Below the pieces are notes generated by a model. That model was not told the DNA's origin, ran no database searches, and was given only the letters and a program-made list of their open reading frames with translations. A stretch of DNA of 11,171 nucleotides, from assembly GCA_007130415.1 (NCBI GenBank), contig SLSN01000007.1:1-11171 (forward strand), written 5' to 3'. The translations under genes were made by a program, and so were the position numbers. Below, one piece after another: positions 1 through 6,741 of the stretch (positions are counted from its first letter, which is position 1; every line of letters begins with the position of its first letter). Source of the stretch: Patescibacteria group bacterium (GTDB lineage Bacteria > Patescibacteriota > Dojkabacteria > SC72 > T1SED10-24).

Positions 1-627
1 CTTGATAAAATAGCTCATTTAAAAGAAATCTTGGAAAACAACAAAAAAAATATACATGCAATTGGAGAAACCGGCTTAGAATACTATAACCTACTTAACA
101 GAAGTGACATAAACTTCGACAAAAGAGAAGAAGCCATTGAAAACCAAAAAACCTCATTAAGAGAACACATCAAATTAGCTCTAGAATATAACTTACCAAT
201 GACAATACACTCAAGAGACGAAAAAGATTCGGACTTTTGCACCAAGGAAATTATAAACTTAATAACAACGGAAGGTAAAGTAACTTTGAGAGGTGCTATG
301 CATTCTTATGTAGGTGAACAAAAATATCTTAATCAAATCCTTGAGCTAAATCTTTGCATTGGATTTAACGGCATAATTACTTACAAAAGTGGAGACAATG
401 TCAGGGATTTACTTAAAAAAACGCCAATTGAAAACATTCTACTCGAAACAGATGCTCCATTCTTACCTCCACAAAGTGTAAGGTCGGATAAAAAAAGAAC
501 CATAAGATTCGGACAACCCGCTGATGTAATAGAAGTAGCGAAAGTAATAGCAGAAATAAAGAATATAAAAATCGAAAAGGTATTTAAAATTACAAATGAA
601 AACTACGAACGTCTCTTTCTAAATTAA
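1..627 (+). CDS. tatD: TatD-family metal-dependent hydrolase/DNase, 5' end cut by window edge
   Basis: The frame is open from base 1 and ends with TAA at 625-627, so about 208 residues are visible; TatD proteins are usually near 260, so roughly 50 N-terminal residues, including the expected first His-x-His metal pair, lie upstream. A TTG at 31 is not the start, because the frame and the similarity run through it. The visible metal-site motifs of this TIM-barrel amidohydrolase-like family are IGETGLEYY (from base 61), the His of TIHSR, the His of GAMHSYVGE (usual form VHCFSG), and the Asp of LLETDAPFLPP. The end matches the family's helix and N..LF ending (NYERLFLN). Family members are cytosolic metal-dependent 3'-5' exonucleases or related hydrolases used in DNA repair or turnover. 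The exact substrate is not evident. The 3' end overlaps convergent truB by 38 bp. Confidence 0.9.
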   Translation, partial: LDKIAHLKEILENNKKNIHAIGETGLEYYNLLNRSDINFDKREEAIENQKTSLREHIKLALEYNLPMTIHSRDEKDSDFCTKEIINLITTEGKVTLRGAMHSYVGEQKYLNQILELNLCIGFNGIITYKSGDNVRDLLKKTPIENILLETDAPFLPPQSVRSDKKRTIRFGQPADVIEVAKVIAEIKNIKIEKVFKITNENYERLFLN

Positions 628-1258
628 CCCCATCAAGTTCAACAGCTTCATCCAATGTATAATCTCCTATTCTCGTCCTACAAAGATCTACTGGTGTAGC
701 AAAGGTCTCTAACTCTCTGGCAATATCAACAACCAAAGATCTAATGTATGTGCCACTAGAGCATTCTATTTTCAATTCAAATTTTGGAAAATCAAAATCT
801 ACCAACTCTAAGGAATAAATGTTCACTTTCTTTGGTCCCAATTTAAAATCCACCTCTTTTCTAGCCAACTCATAAGCTCTTCTACCTTTAACTTTTTTTG
901 CTGAAAAATTAGGAGGAATCTGAGAGATTTCACCAGTAAATTTTTTCAAAACATCATACAATTCCTCTTTGCAAACTTTTTTTTCACTTTCAAAAACCCT
1001 CTCCCCGGTAACATCATAAGTCTCTGTTTCATAACCAAACTCACCAACCACATCATAAACCTTTCTGGCTTTTTGCAAACTATCAAAAAGCTTAGTACCC
1101 TTACCAAGCATTATAATCATAAGACCAGTAGCAAAAGGATCAAGGGTGCCTCCATGACCTATCTTTTGTTTTTTCTCAAACAGAGGTTTAAGTCTTCGTA
1201 TAACATCATACGAAGTAATACCCTTTGGTTTGTTAATCAACAAAATTCCATCAATCAT
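590..1258 (-). CDS. truB: tRNA pseudouridine(55) synthase TruB, short form without PUA domain
   Basis: TruB converts U55 in the T-loop of tRNAs to pseudouridine. The 222-residue product has the family motifs in order: INKPKGITSYDV (8-19), HGGTLDPFATGLM (35-47) with the likely catalytic Asp40, the KVYDV segment (67-71) carrying the conserved Tyr, FSAKKVKGRRAYELAR (118-133), and CSSGTYIRSL (166-175). It stops soon after the catalytic fold, whereas the E. coli protein has about 314 residues and a C-terminal PUA domain, so this is a minimal form. The ATG lies one base after the stop of the upstream methyltransferase (TAG-T-ATG on the minus strand). A strong Shine-Dalgarno, GGGAGAAG at 1273-1266, lies 7 nt before it, inside the upstream gene. 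Translational coupling is therefore likely. The last 38 bp overlap the end of tatD on the other strand. Confidence 0.95.
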   Translation of the reverse strand: MIDGILLINKPKGITSYDVIRRLKPLFEKKQKIGHGGTLDPFATGLMIIMLGKGTKLFDSLQKARKVYDVVGEFGYETETYDVTGERVFESEKKVCKEELYDVLKKFTGEISQIPPNFSAKKVKGRRAYELARKEVDFKLGPKKVNIYSLELVDFDFPKFELKIECSSGTYIRSLVVDIARELETFATPVDLCRTRIGDYTLDEAVELDGVNLERDVRSFHL

Positions 1259-1259
1259 A

Positions 1260-1832
1260 CTAATTCTTCTCCCATCTATATATTTTTTTTACTTTTCTAC
1301 CTAATCTTACCTCTTCAACACTTAGATCACCAGATTTTTTGTAAATCTCTGGAATCGCAAAAGCCACAGAAACAACAACAGACTTGGAAGGCAACTCTTT
1401 TTCCAACTTTGGCATTAATTCTGAAACAAACTCTGGAAGCAAATACATAAATACTTTGTTGTAAGAAGAATAATCATAATTTAAAGCATTTTCCCTCTCA
1501 AAAATAATACAATCTTTTTCCCTTAAAAAAAACTTCTTAAGCTTAGCAACTAAAACAAGAATCCAAATAATTTCAATACCTTTGTAAAATTTGGCTCCAG
1601 GATATTTCTCCGCACAAGAGAAAACAACTCTACCATCACCACAACCAATATCCAAAAACCTATCATCTTTTTTAACATTTAACAGTTCCAAACCCCTAGC
1701 TATCAAAACCTTTTCTAGAGGGACAAAAGGGGACTTACTAAAAAAAGAAATTAAAGTAATCAAAGACCTAGTTAGAAAAAATACCGCAATAAAGGTGAAA
1801 AAGATAATTAAAACAACATAAAAAACATACAT
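1260..1832 (-). CDS. membrane-anchored class I SAM-dependent methyltransferase (FAM173-like architecture)
   Basis: The 190-residue protein starts with one hydrophobic segment (about residues 2-31), then a short juxtamembrane stretch SPFVPLEKV (34-42), then a Rossmann methyltransferase domain. SAM-binding motif I is LDIGCGDGRVV (60-70), followed by a beta-strand/acid GIEI and an unusually hydrophobic helix. This order (one N-terminal membrane anchor, a xxxPxxP-like linker, motif I, G-x-E) resembles the FAM173/ATPSCKMT family of protein lysine methyltransferases. That is a resemblance by eye, not a database result, and the substrate is unknown. The catalytic domain should face the cytoplasm at the inner membrane. 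It is first in a two-gene minus-strand unit with truB and diverges from a second methyltransferase of the same plan. No Shine-Dalgarno precedes the ATG. Two TAGTATAA(T/C) elements lie upstream. Confidence 0.8.
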   Translation of the reverse strand: MYVFYVVLIIFFTFIAVFFLTRSLITLISFFSKSPFVPLEKVLIARGLELLNVKKDDRFLDIGCGDGRVVFSCAEKYPGAKFYKGIEIIWILVLVAKLKKFFLREKDCIIFERENALNYDYSSYNKVFMYLLPEFVSELMPKLEKELPSKSVVVSVAFAIPEIYKKSGDLSVEEVRLGRKVKKIYRWEKN

Positions 1833-1915
1833 AAAAACATTTTAATCAAGTTATACTAGCAAATATCTAAGAATTATACTAAAATCAGACACAAATATAT
1901 ATTAGCAGAAAAAAT
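1833..1915. promoter_or_regulatory. divergent promoter region between two methyltransferase genes
   Basis: This 83-bp gap is the only divergent start region in the window, so both transcription units should begin here. On the minus strand there are two tandem -10-like elements, TAGTATAAT (1881-1873, a perfect TATAAT) and TAGTATAAC (1858-1850), 23 bp apart; on the + strand they read as a direct repeat TTATACTA. The + strand has an overlapping TATACT at 1875-1880, giving an estimated start near 1887 and a leader of about 29 nt before the ATG at 1916. The distal minus-strand element would start near 1866. No convincing TTGACA-like -35 box is visible for either strand, so the assignment rests on the -10 matches and position. 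The overlap of the two -10 boxes suggests that the two directions compete. Confidence 0.5.
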
Positions 1916-2470
1916 ATGGAAAGGGGAATCTACCTTTCAAGTATAATAATAATAGTTCTCATATTAATCGGGCTACTGGTTTCATTCTTCACAGGGATTT
2001 TTCTTGTACCACTCGCACCTACACCTAAAAAAGTAAGGAAAGAAATTCTAGAAATAATGAACTTGAAGCCTACAGATATTTTACTTGATTTAGGATCTGG
2101 GAATGGGATTTTTCTAATTGAAGCTCATTTAAAATATAATGTGAAGGGGATTGGGTATGAAATTTCTCCCCTGGGTATTTTCACTTCAAGAATTTACAAA
2201 TTCTTAAAATTTGGATTTAAAAGCGATATAGCAATAATATCAAATAATTTTCTAAATCTACCAATACCCACCACAGATAAAATATACTGCTATTTAAATA
2301 CAAAAGCACTAAGAGCATTAAAAGCCAAACTTGTAAACGAAGAAATACCCTCAGATGTAATGATTTATTCATACAAATATTGCTTTCCTGATGTAAAATA
2401 CGAAAAGAAGATCGAACTCAGTAATAATGAATATCTTTTCGTTTACAAAGGAAGTGCATTTAAAAATTAA
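1916..2470 (+). CDS. membrane-anchored class I SAM-dependent methyltransferase (FAM173-like architecture), second copy
   Basis: This 184-residue protein has a strongly hydrophobic N-terminal anchor (about residues 6-30), the linker FLVPLAPTPKKV (29-40), SAM motif I LLDLGSGNG (56-64), and GIGYEISPLGIFTSR at the second strand. From general knowledge of the family, the human ATP synthase c-subunit lysine methyltransferase ATPSCKMT (FAM173B) has the same series: membrane segment, VPxxP-type linker, DIGSGDGR, and GYELNPWLV. The match is closer than for the divergent neighbour at 1260-1832. Motif I has Asn where GSGDG usually has Asp. A membrane-protein substrate is an inference only. It leads the + strand run: 17 bp separate it from the nucleotidyltransferase gene. 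There is no Shine-Dalgarno before the ATG. A general SAM methyltransferase of another specificity is the alternative. Confidence 0.8.
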   Translation: MERGIYLSSIIIIVLILIGLLVSFFTGIFLVPLAPTPKKVRKEILEIMNLKPTDILLDLGSGNGIFLIEAHLKYNVKGIGYEISPLGIFTSRIYKFLKFGFKSDIAIISNNFLNLPIPTTDKIYCYLNTKALRALKAKLVNEEIPSDVMIYSYKYCFPDVKYEKKIELSNNEYLFVYKGSAFKN

Positions 2471-2487
2471 TTTTTAACTTAAAAACC

Positions 2488-2946
2488 ATGATTTTAGAAT
2501 TAAAAGATTTTGTTAAAATCCGTAAAAATATAAAAGGAAGGGTTGTACTAACCTCAGGTGGATATGATCCAATACACCCAGGACACATTTCATGTATAAA
2601 TGATAGTGCAAAATTAGGAGATGTTATGGTTGTAGTAGTTAATGGGGACTGGTTTTTAACAAACAAAAAAGGAAAACCTTTTATGAATCTACAAGATCGC
2701 CTTTTCATAGTTGATAATTTAAAACATGTGACTTTCACAATTCCGTTTGAAATAGAAAATGACACTACTGTCATAAAAGCTCTGGAGGAAATAAAACCTG
2801 ACCTTTTTACAAAAGGAGGTGATAGATTTGATGCAAAAACAATCCCAGAATGGGATACCTGTGAAAAGTATGGAATTGAAATTGTTACTGGCGTAGGGCT
2901 TCCCAAAAAATGGCACAGTTCAAAATTAGTTTTAAATGCAAAATAG
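2488..2946 (+). CDS. HldE/RfaE2-type nucleotidyltransferase, stand-alone domain
   Basis: This 152-residue single-domain protein belongs to the cytidylyltransferase-like superfamily, which transfers a nucleotide to a phosphorylated sugar or polyol. It shows the nucleotide-binding GGYDPIHPGHISCI (24-37) with the HxGH signature, a Asp-Arg pair at 70-71 (LQDRLFIV), KGGDRF (109-114) and IPE (119-121). These match the ADP-heptose synthase (HldE C-terminal) group, including the typical KPDLFTKGGD stretch. The usual STT near the C-terminus is replaced by HSSKLV (143-148). No HldE kinase domain or other heptose gene is in the window, so the substrate is unknown; a cell-surface sugar or a glycerol-phosphate type substrate are possible. 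The TAG stop at 2944-2946 is followed one base later by the tyrS ATG, implying coupled translation. Confidence 0.85.
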   Translation: MILELKDFVKIRKNIKGRVVLTSGGYDPIHPGHISCINDSAKLGDVMVVVVNGDWFLTNKKGKPFMNLQDRLFIVDNLKHVTFTIPFEIENDTTVIKALEEIKPDLFTKGGDRFDAKTIPEWDTCEKYGIEIVTGVGLPKKWHSSKLVLNAK

Positions 2947-2947
2947 T

Positions 2948-4162
2948 ATGAAGGTTTTAAAAGACGAAAAAAGAATTAACAATCTTTTAGAAAAGGGTGT
3001 AGATGAGATATTTCCTTCAAAGGAAGAATTGAAAAAACTCCTTCTTACAGGAAAAAGGCTTAAAGTATATCAAGGTTTTGATCCAACTGGTCCTAGCTTA
3101 CACATAGGTCATGCTGTTGCAATGAGAAAATTAGAAGATTTCAGGGCATTGGGTCATGAGGTCATATTTTTGATTGGAGATTTTACTGCAATGATAGGGG
3201 ACCCTTCAGATAAAACAGCTGCTAGGAAAAAACTTTCTAAAGAAGAAATACTAGAAAATTTAAAAAATTACAAAAAACAGGCTTCAAAAATAATAGACAT
3301 AGATAATGAAGAAAACCCCATTAAAGTTCTCTTTAATAGTCAATGGCTAAGCAAATTAACTTGCGAGGAAATAATCGAACTAAGCTCATACTTCACAGTT
3401 CAGCAGATGATAAAAAGGGATATGTTTCAGAAAAGATTAGAAGATAAAAAGCCAATATACCTAAACGAATTCCTTTACCCATTAATGCAAGGATATGATT
3501 CCGTTAGCATGGAGGTTGATGTTGAAGTTTGTGGGCACGATCAAATTTTTAATGCACTCGCAGGTCGACATCTATCCCAAGAGCTGCTAAAGAAAAATAA
3601 ATTTGTATTAGCCGGTAAAATGTTCACCGCAGAAGAAGGCAAAAAGATGGGCAAAACAGAAGGTAATATGATAGAGCTTGATGCAAAACCAAATGATATT
3701 TTCGGCAAAATCATGTCTTTCCCTGATGAAAAAATAGTAGAGGGCTTTGAGCTTTTAACAAGTAAAACTTTAGACGAAGTAGAGAACTATGAAAAACTTT
3801 TGAAAAAACCAGATACAAATCCAATGGACGTTAAAAAAGAATTAGCTTTTACAATAACTAAAGAACTCAGTAGCCAGCAAGAAGCTGAAAAAGCAAAAAA
3901 GTATTTTGAAGATGTATTTCAAAAAAAGGATCTAAAAACAGATTTGGAAGAATTCAAAACACAAGAGGGTAAAATCAATATCTTAACTTTACTTAATCAA
4001 ACAAATATCTCTCAAAGCAAAGGTGAAGCAAGAAGACTCATAAAACAAAACGCTGTTAGTATAGATGGGGGAAAGATTAAAGATCCAGACTATATGTTAA
4101 AATTAGAAAAATCAGTTGTACTAAGAGTTGGTAAAAAAATAATTAAAATTACAAAGGAATAA
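2948..4162 (+). CDS. tyrS: tyrosyl-tRNA synthetase
   Basis: This class I aminoacyl-tRNA synthetase charges tRNA-Tyr. The 404-residue product has LKVYQGFDPTGPSLHIGHAV around residues 38-57 with the HIGH motif at 52-55, the LIGDFTAMIGDPS segment, FLYPLMQGYDS and the GHDQIFNALAGR tyrosine-site region. The KMSKS loop reads KMGKT at 233-237 followed by EGN. A C-terminal S4 RNA-binding domain covers about 341-404 (SKGEARRLIKQNAVSIDGG). The layout matches the TyrZ-like bacterial type. I place the start at 2948, giving a TAG-T-ATG junction with the previous gene like that before truB; an in-frame ATG at 2936 would add four residues and a short overlap. No Shine-Dalgarno precedes either ATG, so reinitiation from the upstream gene is likely. 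Confidence 0.95.
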   Translation: MKVLKDEKRINNLLEKGVDEIFPSKEELKKLLLTGKRLKVYQGFDPTGPSLHIGHAVAMRKLEDFRALGHEVIFLIGDFTAMIGDPSDKTAARKKLSKEEILENLKNYKKQASKIIDIDNEENPIKVLFNSQWLSKLTCEEIIELSSYFTVQQMIKRDMFQKRLEDKKPIYLNEFLYPLMQGYDSVSMEVDVEVCGHDQIFNALAGRHLSQELLKKNKFVLAGKMFTAEEGKKMGKTEGNMIELDAKPNDIFGKIMSFPDEKIVEGFELLTSKTLDEVENYEKLLKKPDTNPMDVKKELAFTITKELSSQQEAEKAKKYFEDVFQKKDLKTDLEEFKTQEGKINILTLLNQTNISQSKGEARRLIKQNAVSIDGGKIKDPDYMLKLEKSVVLRVGKKIIKITKE

Positions 4163-4164
4163 TA

Positions 4165-4296
4165 ATGGCAAAAAAGAAGAAAAAATTAAAAGAAAATTTC
4201 TATAAATTCATGAGTATCTTTTTAATCATACTTATGCTTAGTGGTGTAGTAATTCCTGCCATAATTGTAATAATCGATGTAATTGCAGGACAATAA
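4165..4296 (+). CDS. 43-residue single-span membrane microprotein, unknown function
   Basis: A complete small gene lies between tyrS and recG: ATG at 4165, TAA at 4294-4296. The product has a lysine-rich start (MAKKKKKLKENFYKF), then one hydrophobic segment from about residue 17 to 41 (MSIFLIILMLSGVVIPAI and on), ending AGQ. A Shine-Dalgarno AAAGGA at 4153-4158 lies 6 nt before the ATG, better than that of most neighbours. It starts 2 nt after the tyrS stop and ends 3 nt before the recG ATG, exactly filling the gap in a tightly packed operon. By the positive-inside rule the basic N-terminus should stay in the cytoplasm. I do not recognise the family. Small secretion or membrane-complex subunits look similar in general shape, but no specific motif supports one. 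Confidence 0.7.
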   Translation: MAKKKKKLKENFYKFMSIFLIILMLSGVVIPAIIVIIDVIAGQ

Positions 4297-4299
4297 AAT

Positions 4300-6267
4300 A
4301 TGCGTGATGAAAGTGTAGAAATAATACCTTTGATAGGACCAAAACAAAAAAAATATCTAGAACAACTAGATGTTTTTACAGTTCAAGATTTACTCTTCCA
4401 TATACCATACAAATACAAAGACACCTCAAACATAATACCCATAGAGCAGCTCAAAGAAGAAAGAGAAGGCACTATACTCGCAGAGGTAATTTCAATAAAA
4501 AATACATGGACAAGGTATCGTAAAGTAATAACAAAAGCTGTAGTAGCTGATGAAACAGACAAAATCAATATCATTTGGTTTAATCAAAGTTTTTTGACAA
4601 AAAACATAAAACCCGGAGAAACATTTCTCTTTGAAGGCAAAATGTCAAAAAAAAGTAATGATTTTTCCAACCCCGCATATGAAAAATTCTCAACAAACCA
4701 AACCCATCTAGGAAAAATAACCCCCTTCTATCCAGAAACAGCAGGTATAACTTCAAAATGGTTGAGATCCAGAATAAATTGGTTAAAACCCCATATAGAT
4801 AAAATCGTCAAAGACAAAATTCCAAACGAAATTCTTAAAAAATACGAATTAGTAAATTTAAAAGAAGCTATTAATAAAATACATTTCGCAAAAGATTTCG
4901 AAGAGATAGAAATTGCAAGAAAAAGACTCGCATTTGACGAAATGTTAAATATCTCAATGCAAATAGAGGAGAGAAAGAAAAAAAGATTGAAAAAGAAGGG
5001 TTACAAAGTTGAAAAACATGAAAAAGAAATCCAAAAATTTATATCTTCCCTGAGCTTTGATTTAACAAAAGACCAACAAAAGGCTAAGGACGAAATACTC
5101 AAAGACATGCAAAAAACGAAACCTATGAACAGGCTCTTAAATGGAGACGTGGGCAGCGGTAAGACAATTGTAGCTGGAATAGCTGCATATAACGCTTGGC
5201 TCTCCGGCTATTCAACGGTAATCATGGTACCCACAACAATACTTGCCAAACAGCATTACAAGACTTTCTGTGACTTTTTTGAGAATTTAGATATGAAGAT
5301 ACAACTTAGAATTTCAAAAAAGGAAATAGAGGATTCAAAAGAACCTCAAATAATAATAGGGACACACGCTCTTCTGTTTAAGACTCAGCTACCTAAAAAG
5401 ACAGCTCTTGTAGTTGTAGATGAACAACATAGATTTGGTGTAAACCAAAGGACAAAAATAAGTGGAAGTAAAGCACACTATTTAACAATGACTGCAACAC
5501 CAATACCCAGAACGCTCACAAGCATAATATATGGTGACATGGACATTTCGCTAATTATTGAAAAGCCAAAAAACAGAATTCCAATAGAAACTAGATTCAT
5601 AACATCAGAAAAAAGAGAAGAGTGTTACAAAGCAATAGCAAGGAAAATTAAAAACTCAAAATTCACAGAACAAGCATTTATCATTTTCCCATTAATAGAC
5701 GAATCCGAAAAAATAGATGCAAAAGCTGCTACAGCTGAGTATGAAGCAATATCTAAAACATGGTTCAAAGATATTAAAACTAGTCTGCTACATGGGAAAA
5801 TAAAAGAAGAGGAGAAGAATAAAATATTAAAAGATTTCAAAGAGAAAAAAATAAACGCTCTTTTTGCTACATCTGTCATTGAAGTTGGTATCGATTTTCC
5901 AGATGCTACGATGATGGTTGTAGAAAGTGCCGAAAGATTTGGACTTGCACAACTACATCAGTTTAGAGGTAGGATAGGTAGAGGAGACAAACAATCTTAC
6001 TGTTTTGTCCTAGCTAACAATTTGACAGAAAATTCTAAAAGAAGATTGAAGTATTTTTCAAAAAATAATTCTGGCTTTGATGTAGCAGAATATGACTTAA
6101 AATCAAGAGGGCCAGGAGAAGTATACGGACTAAGGCAAACTGGTATACCGGTATTAAAAGTAGCTGATATAACAAACTTCGATTTACTAAGTACAACAAG
6201 AACAGTAGCAGAAGATCTAGATAAAAAAGGGATATCAAAAGAAGTTAAAAATAATTTATTCTATTAA
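4300..6267 (+). CDS. recG: ATP-dependent DNA helicase RecG
   Basis: RecG is a superfamily 2 helicase that reverses stalled replication forks and migrates branched DNA. The 655-residue product is slightly shorter than E. coli RecG (693). The N-terminus carries the IPLIGPKQKKYLEQL and HIPYKYKD segments and the OB-fold wedge (about 50-140). Helicase motifs follow: Walker A GDVGSGKT (282-289), DEQH (374-377) in VVVDEQHRFG, TATP (398-401), VIEVGID (526-532), and motif VI QFRGRIGRG (554-562). The late GPGEVYGLRQTG segment matches the family's TRG region. The start ATG follows the microprotein by 3 nt, with a weak AGGA about 9 nt upstream. A DNA-repair gene inside a translation operon is presumably co-transcribed with it. 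No key residue is missing. Confidence 0.96.
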   Translation: MRDESVEIIPLIGPKQKKYLEQLDVFTVQDLLFHIPYKYKDTSNIIPIEQLKEEREGTILAEVISIKNTWTRYRKVITKAVVADETDKINIIWFNQSFLTKNIKPGETFLFEGKMSKKSNDFSNPAYEKFSTNQTHLGKITPFYPETAGITSKWLRSRINWLKPHIDKIVKDKIPNEILKKYELVNLKEAINKIHFAKDFEEIEIARKRLAFDEMLNISMQIEERKKKRLKKKGYKVEKHEKEIQKFISSLSFDLTKDQQKAKDEILKDMQKTKPMNRLLNGDVGSGKTIVAGIAAYNAWLSGYSTVIMVPTTILAKQHYKTFCDFFENLDMKIQLRISKKEIEDSKEPQIIIGTHALLFKTQLPKKTALVVVDEQHRFGVNQRTKISGSKAHYLTMTATPIPRTLTSIIYGDMDISLIIEKPKNRIPIETRFITSEKREECYKAIARKIKNSKFTEQAFIIFPLIDESEKIDAKAATAEYEAISKTWFKDIKTSLLHGKIKEEEKNKILKDFKEKKINALFATSVIEVGIDFPDATMMVVESAERFGLAQLHQFRGRIGRGDKQSYCFVLANNLTENSKRRLKYFSKNNSGFDVAEYDLKSRGPGEVYGLRQTGIPVLKVADITNFDLLSTTRTVAEDLDKKGISKEVKNNLFY

Positions 6268-6270
6268 AAA

Positions 6271-6738
6271 ATGAAAAAACTCATAATAGTATTAGACAAC
6301 GTAAGATCAGCCTTTAATGTTGGTAGTATTTTCCGAACAGCTGATGCTGCTGGAAATGTAGAAATATATTTATGTGGCATAACCCCAACTCCAGAAAATG
6401 CGAAAGTTTTTAAAACTTCACTGGGCTCTGAAAAAGATGTCAAATGGATGTACTTTGACAACACTAAAGAAGCAATTGAAAAATTAAAGAAAAAAGAAAC
6501 TCCTGTATATTCTGTAGAACTTACTGAAAACAGTAAACATTTCCAAAAATTTAATTATTTTAAAGAGCAAAAAAAAGAAATAGCCCTGGTATTCGGACAC
6601 GAAATAAATGGAATCTCCCAACCCATATTAGATATGTCAGATGATTGCATATATATACCCATGGAAGGGATTAAAGAATCTCTAAACGTTGGTATTACAG
6701 CAAGTATTTTAATTTTCGAAGCAGTAAGATATAATTAA
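6271..6738 (+). CDS. SpoU/TrmH-family RNA 2'-O-ribose methyltransferase, minimal form
   Basis: The protein consists of only the SPOUT catalytic domain (155 residues), which forms a knotted SAM-binding fold and usually works as a dimer. All three SpoU motifs are present: motif 1 DNVRSAFNVGSIFRTADAAG (9-28) with the conserved Asn and Arg22, motif 2 LVFGHEINGIS (106-116), and motif 3 IYIPMEGIKESLNVGITAS (127-145). Motif 2 has His where many members have Asn in FGNE. There is no N-terminal RNA-binding domain as in RlmB or TsnR, so target recognition must come from the core alone; whether the target is tRNA or rRNA cannot be told. It follows recG by 3 nt and precedes rsmD by 3 nt in the same operon. 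No Shine-Dalgarno is evident. Confidence 0.9.
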   Translation: MKKLIIVLDNVRSAFNVGSIFRTADAAGNVEIYLCGITPTPENAKVFKTSLGSEKDVKWMYFDNTKEAIEKLKKKETPVYSVELTENSKHFQKFNYFKEQKKEIALVFGHEINGISQPILDMSDDCIYIPMEGIKESLNVGITASILIFEAVRYN

Positions 6739-6741
6739 GAT

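Noticed and set aside
1073..1450. 125-residue open frame on the + strand, antisense to truB and the upstream methyltransferase.
   Set aside because: It lies opposite two well-supported genes, its product has no recognisable domain and a biased Lys/Gln/Ser/Thr composition expected of the complement of coding sequence.
2936..2950. tyrS start at the earlier ATG, 2936.
   Set aside because: It adds four residues without any motif or Shine-Dalgarno; 2948 gives a clean stop-start junction. It cannot be fully excluded.
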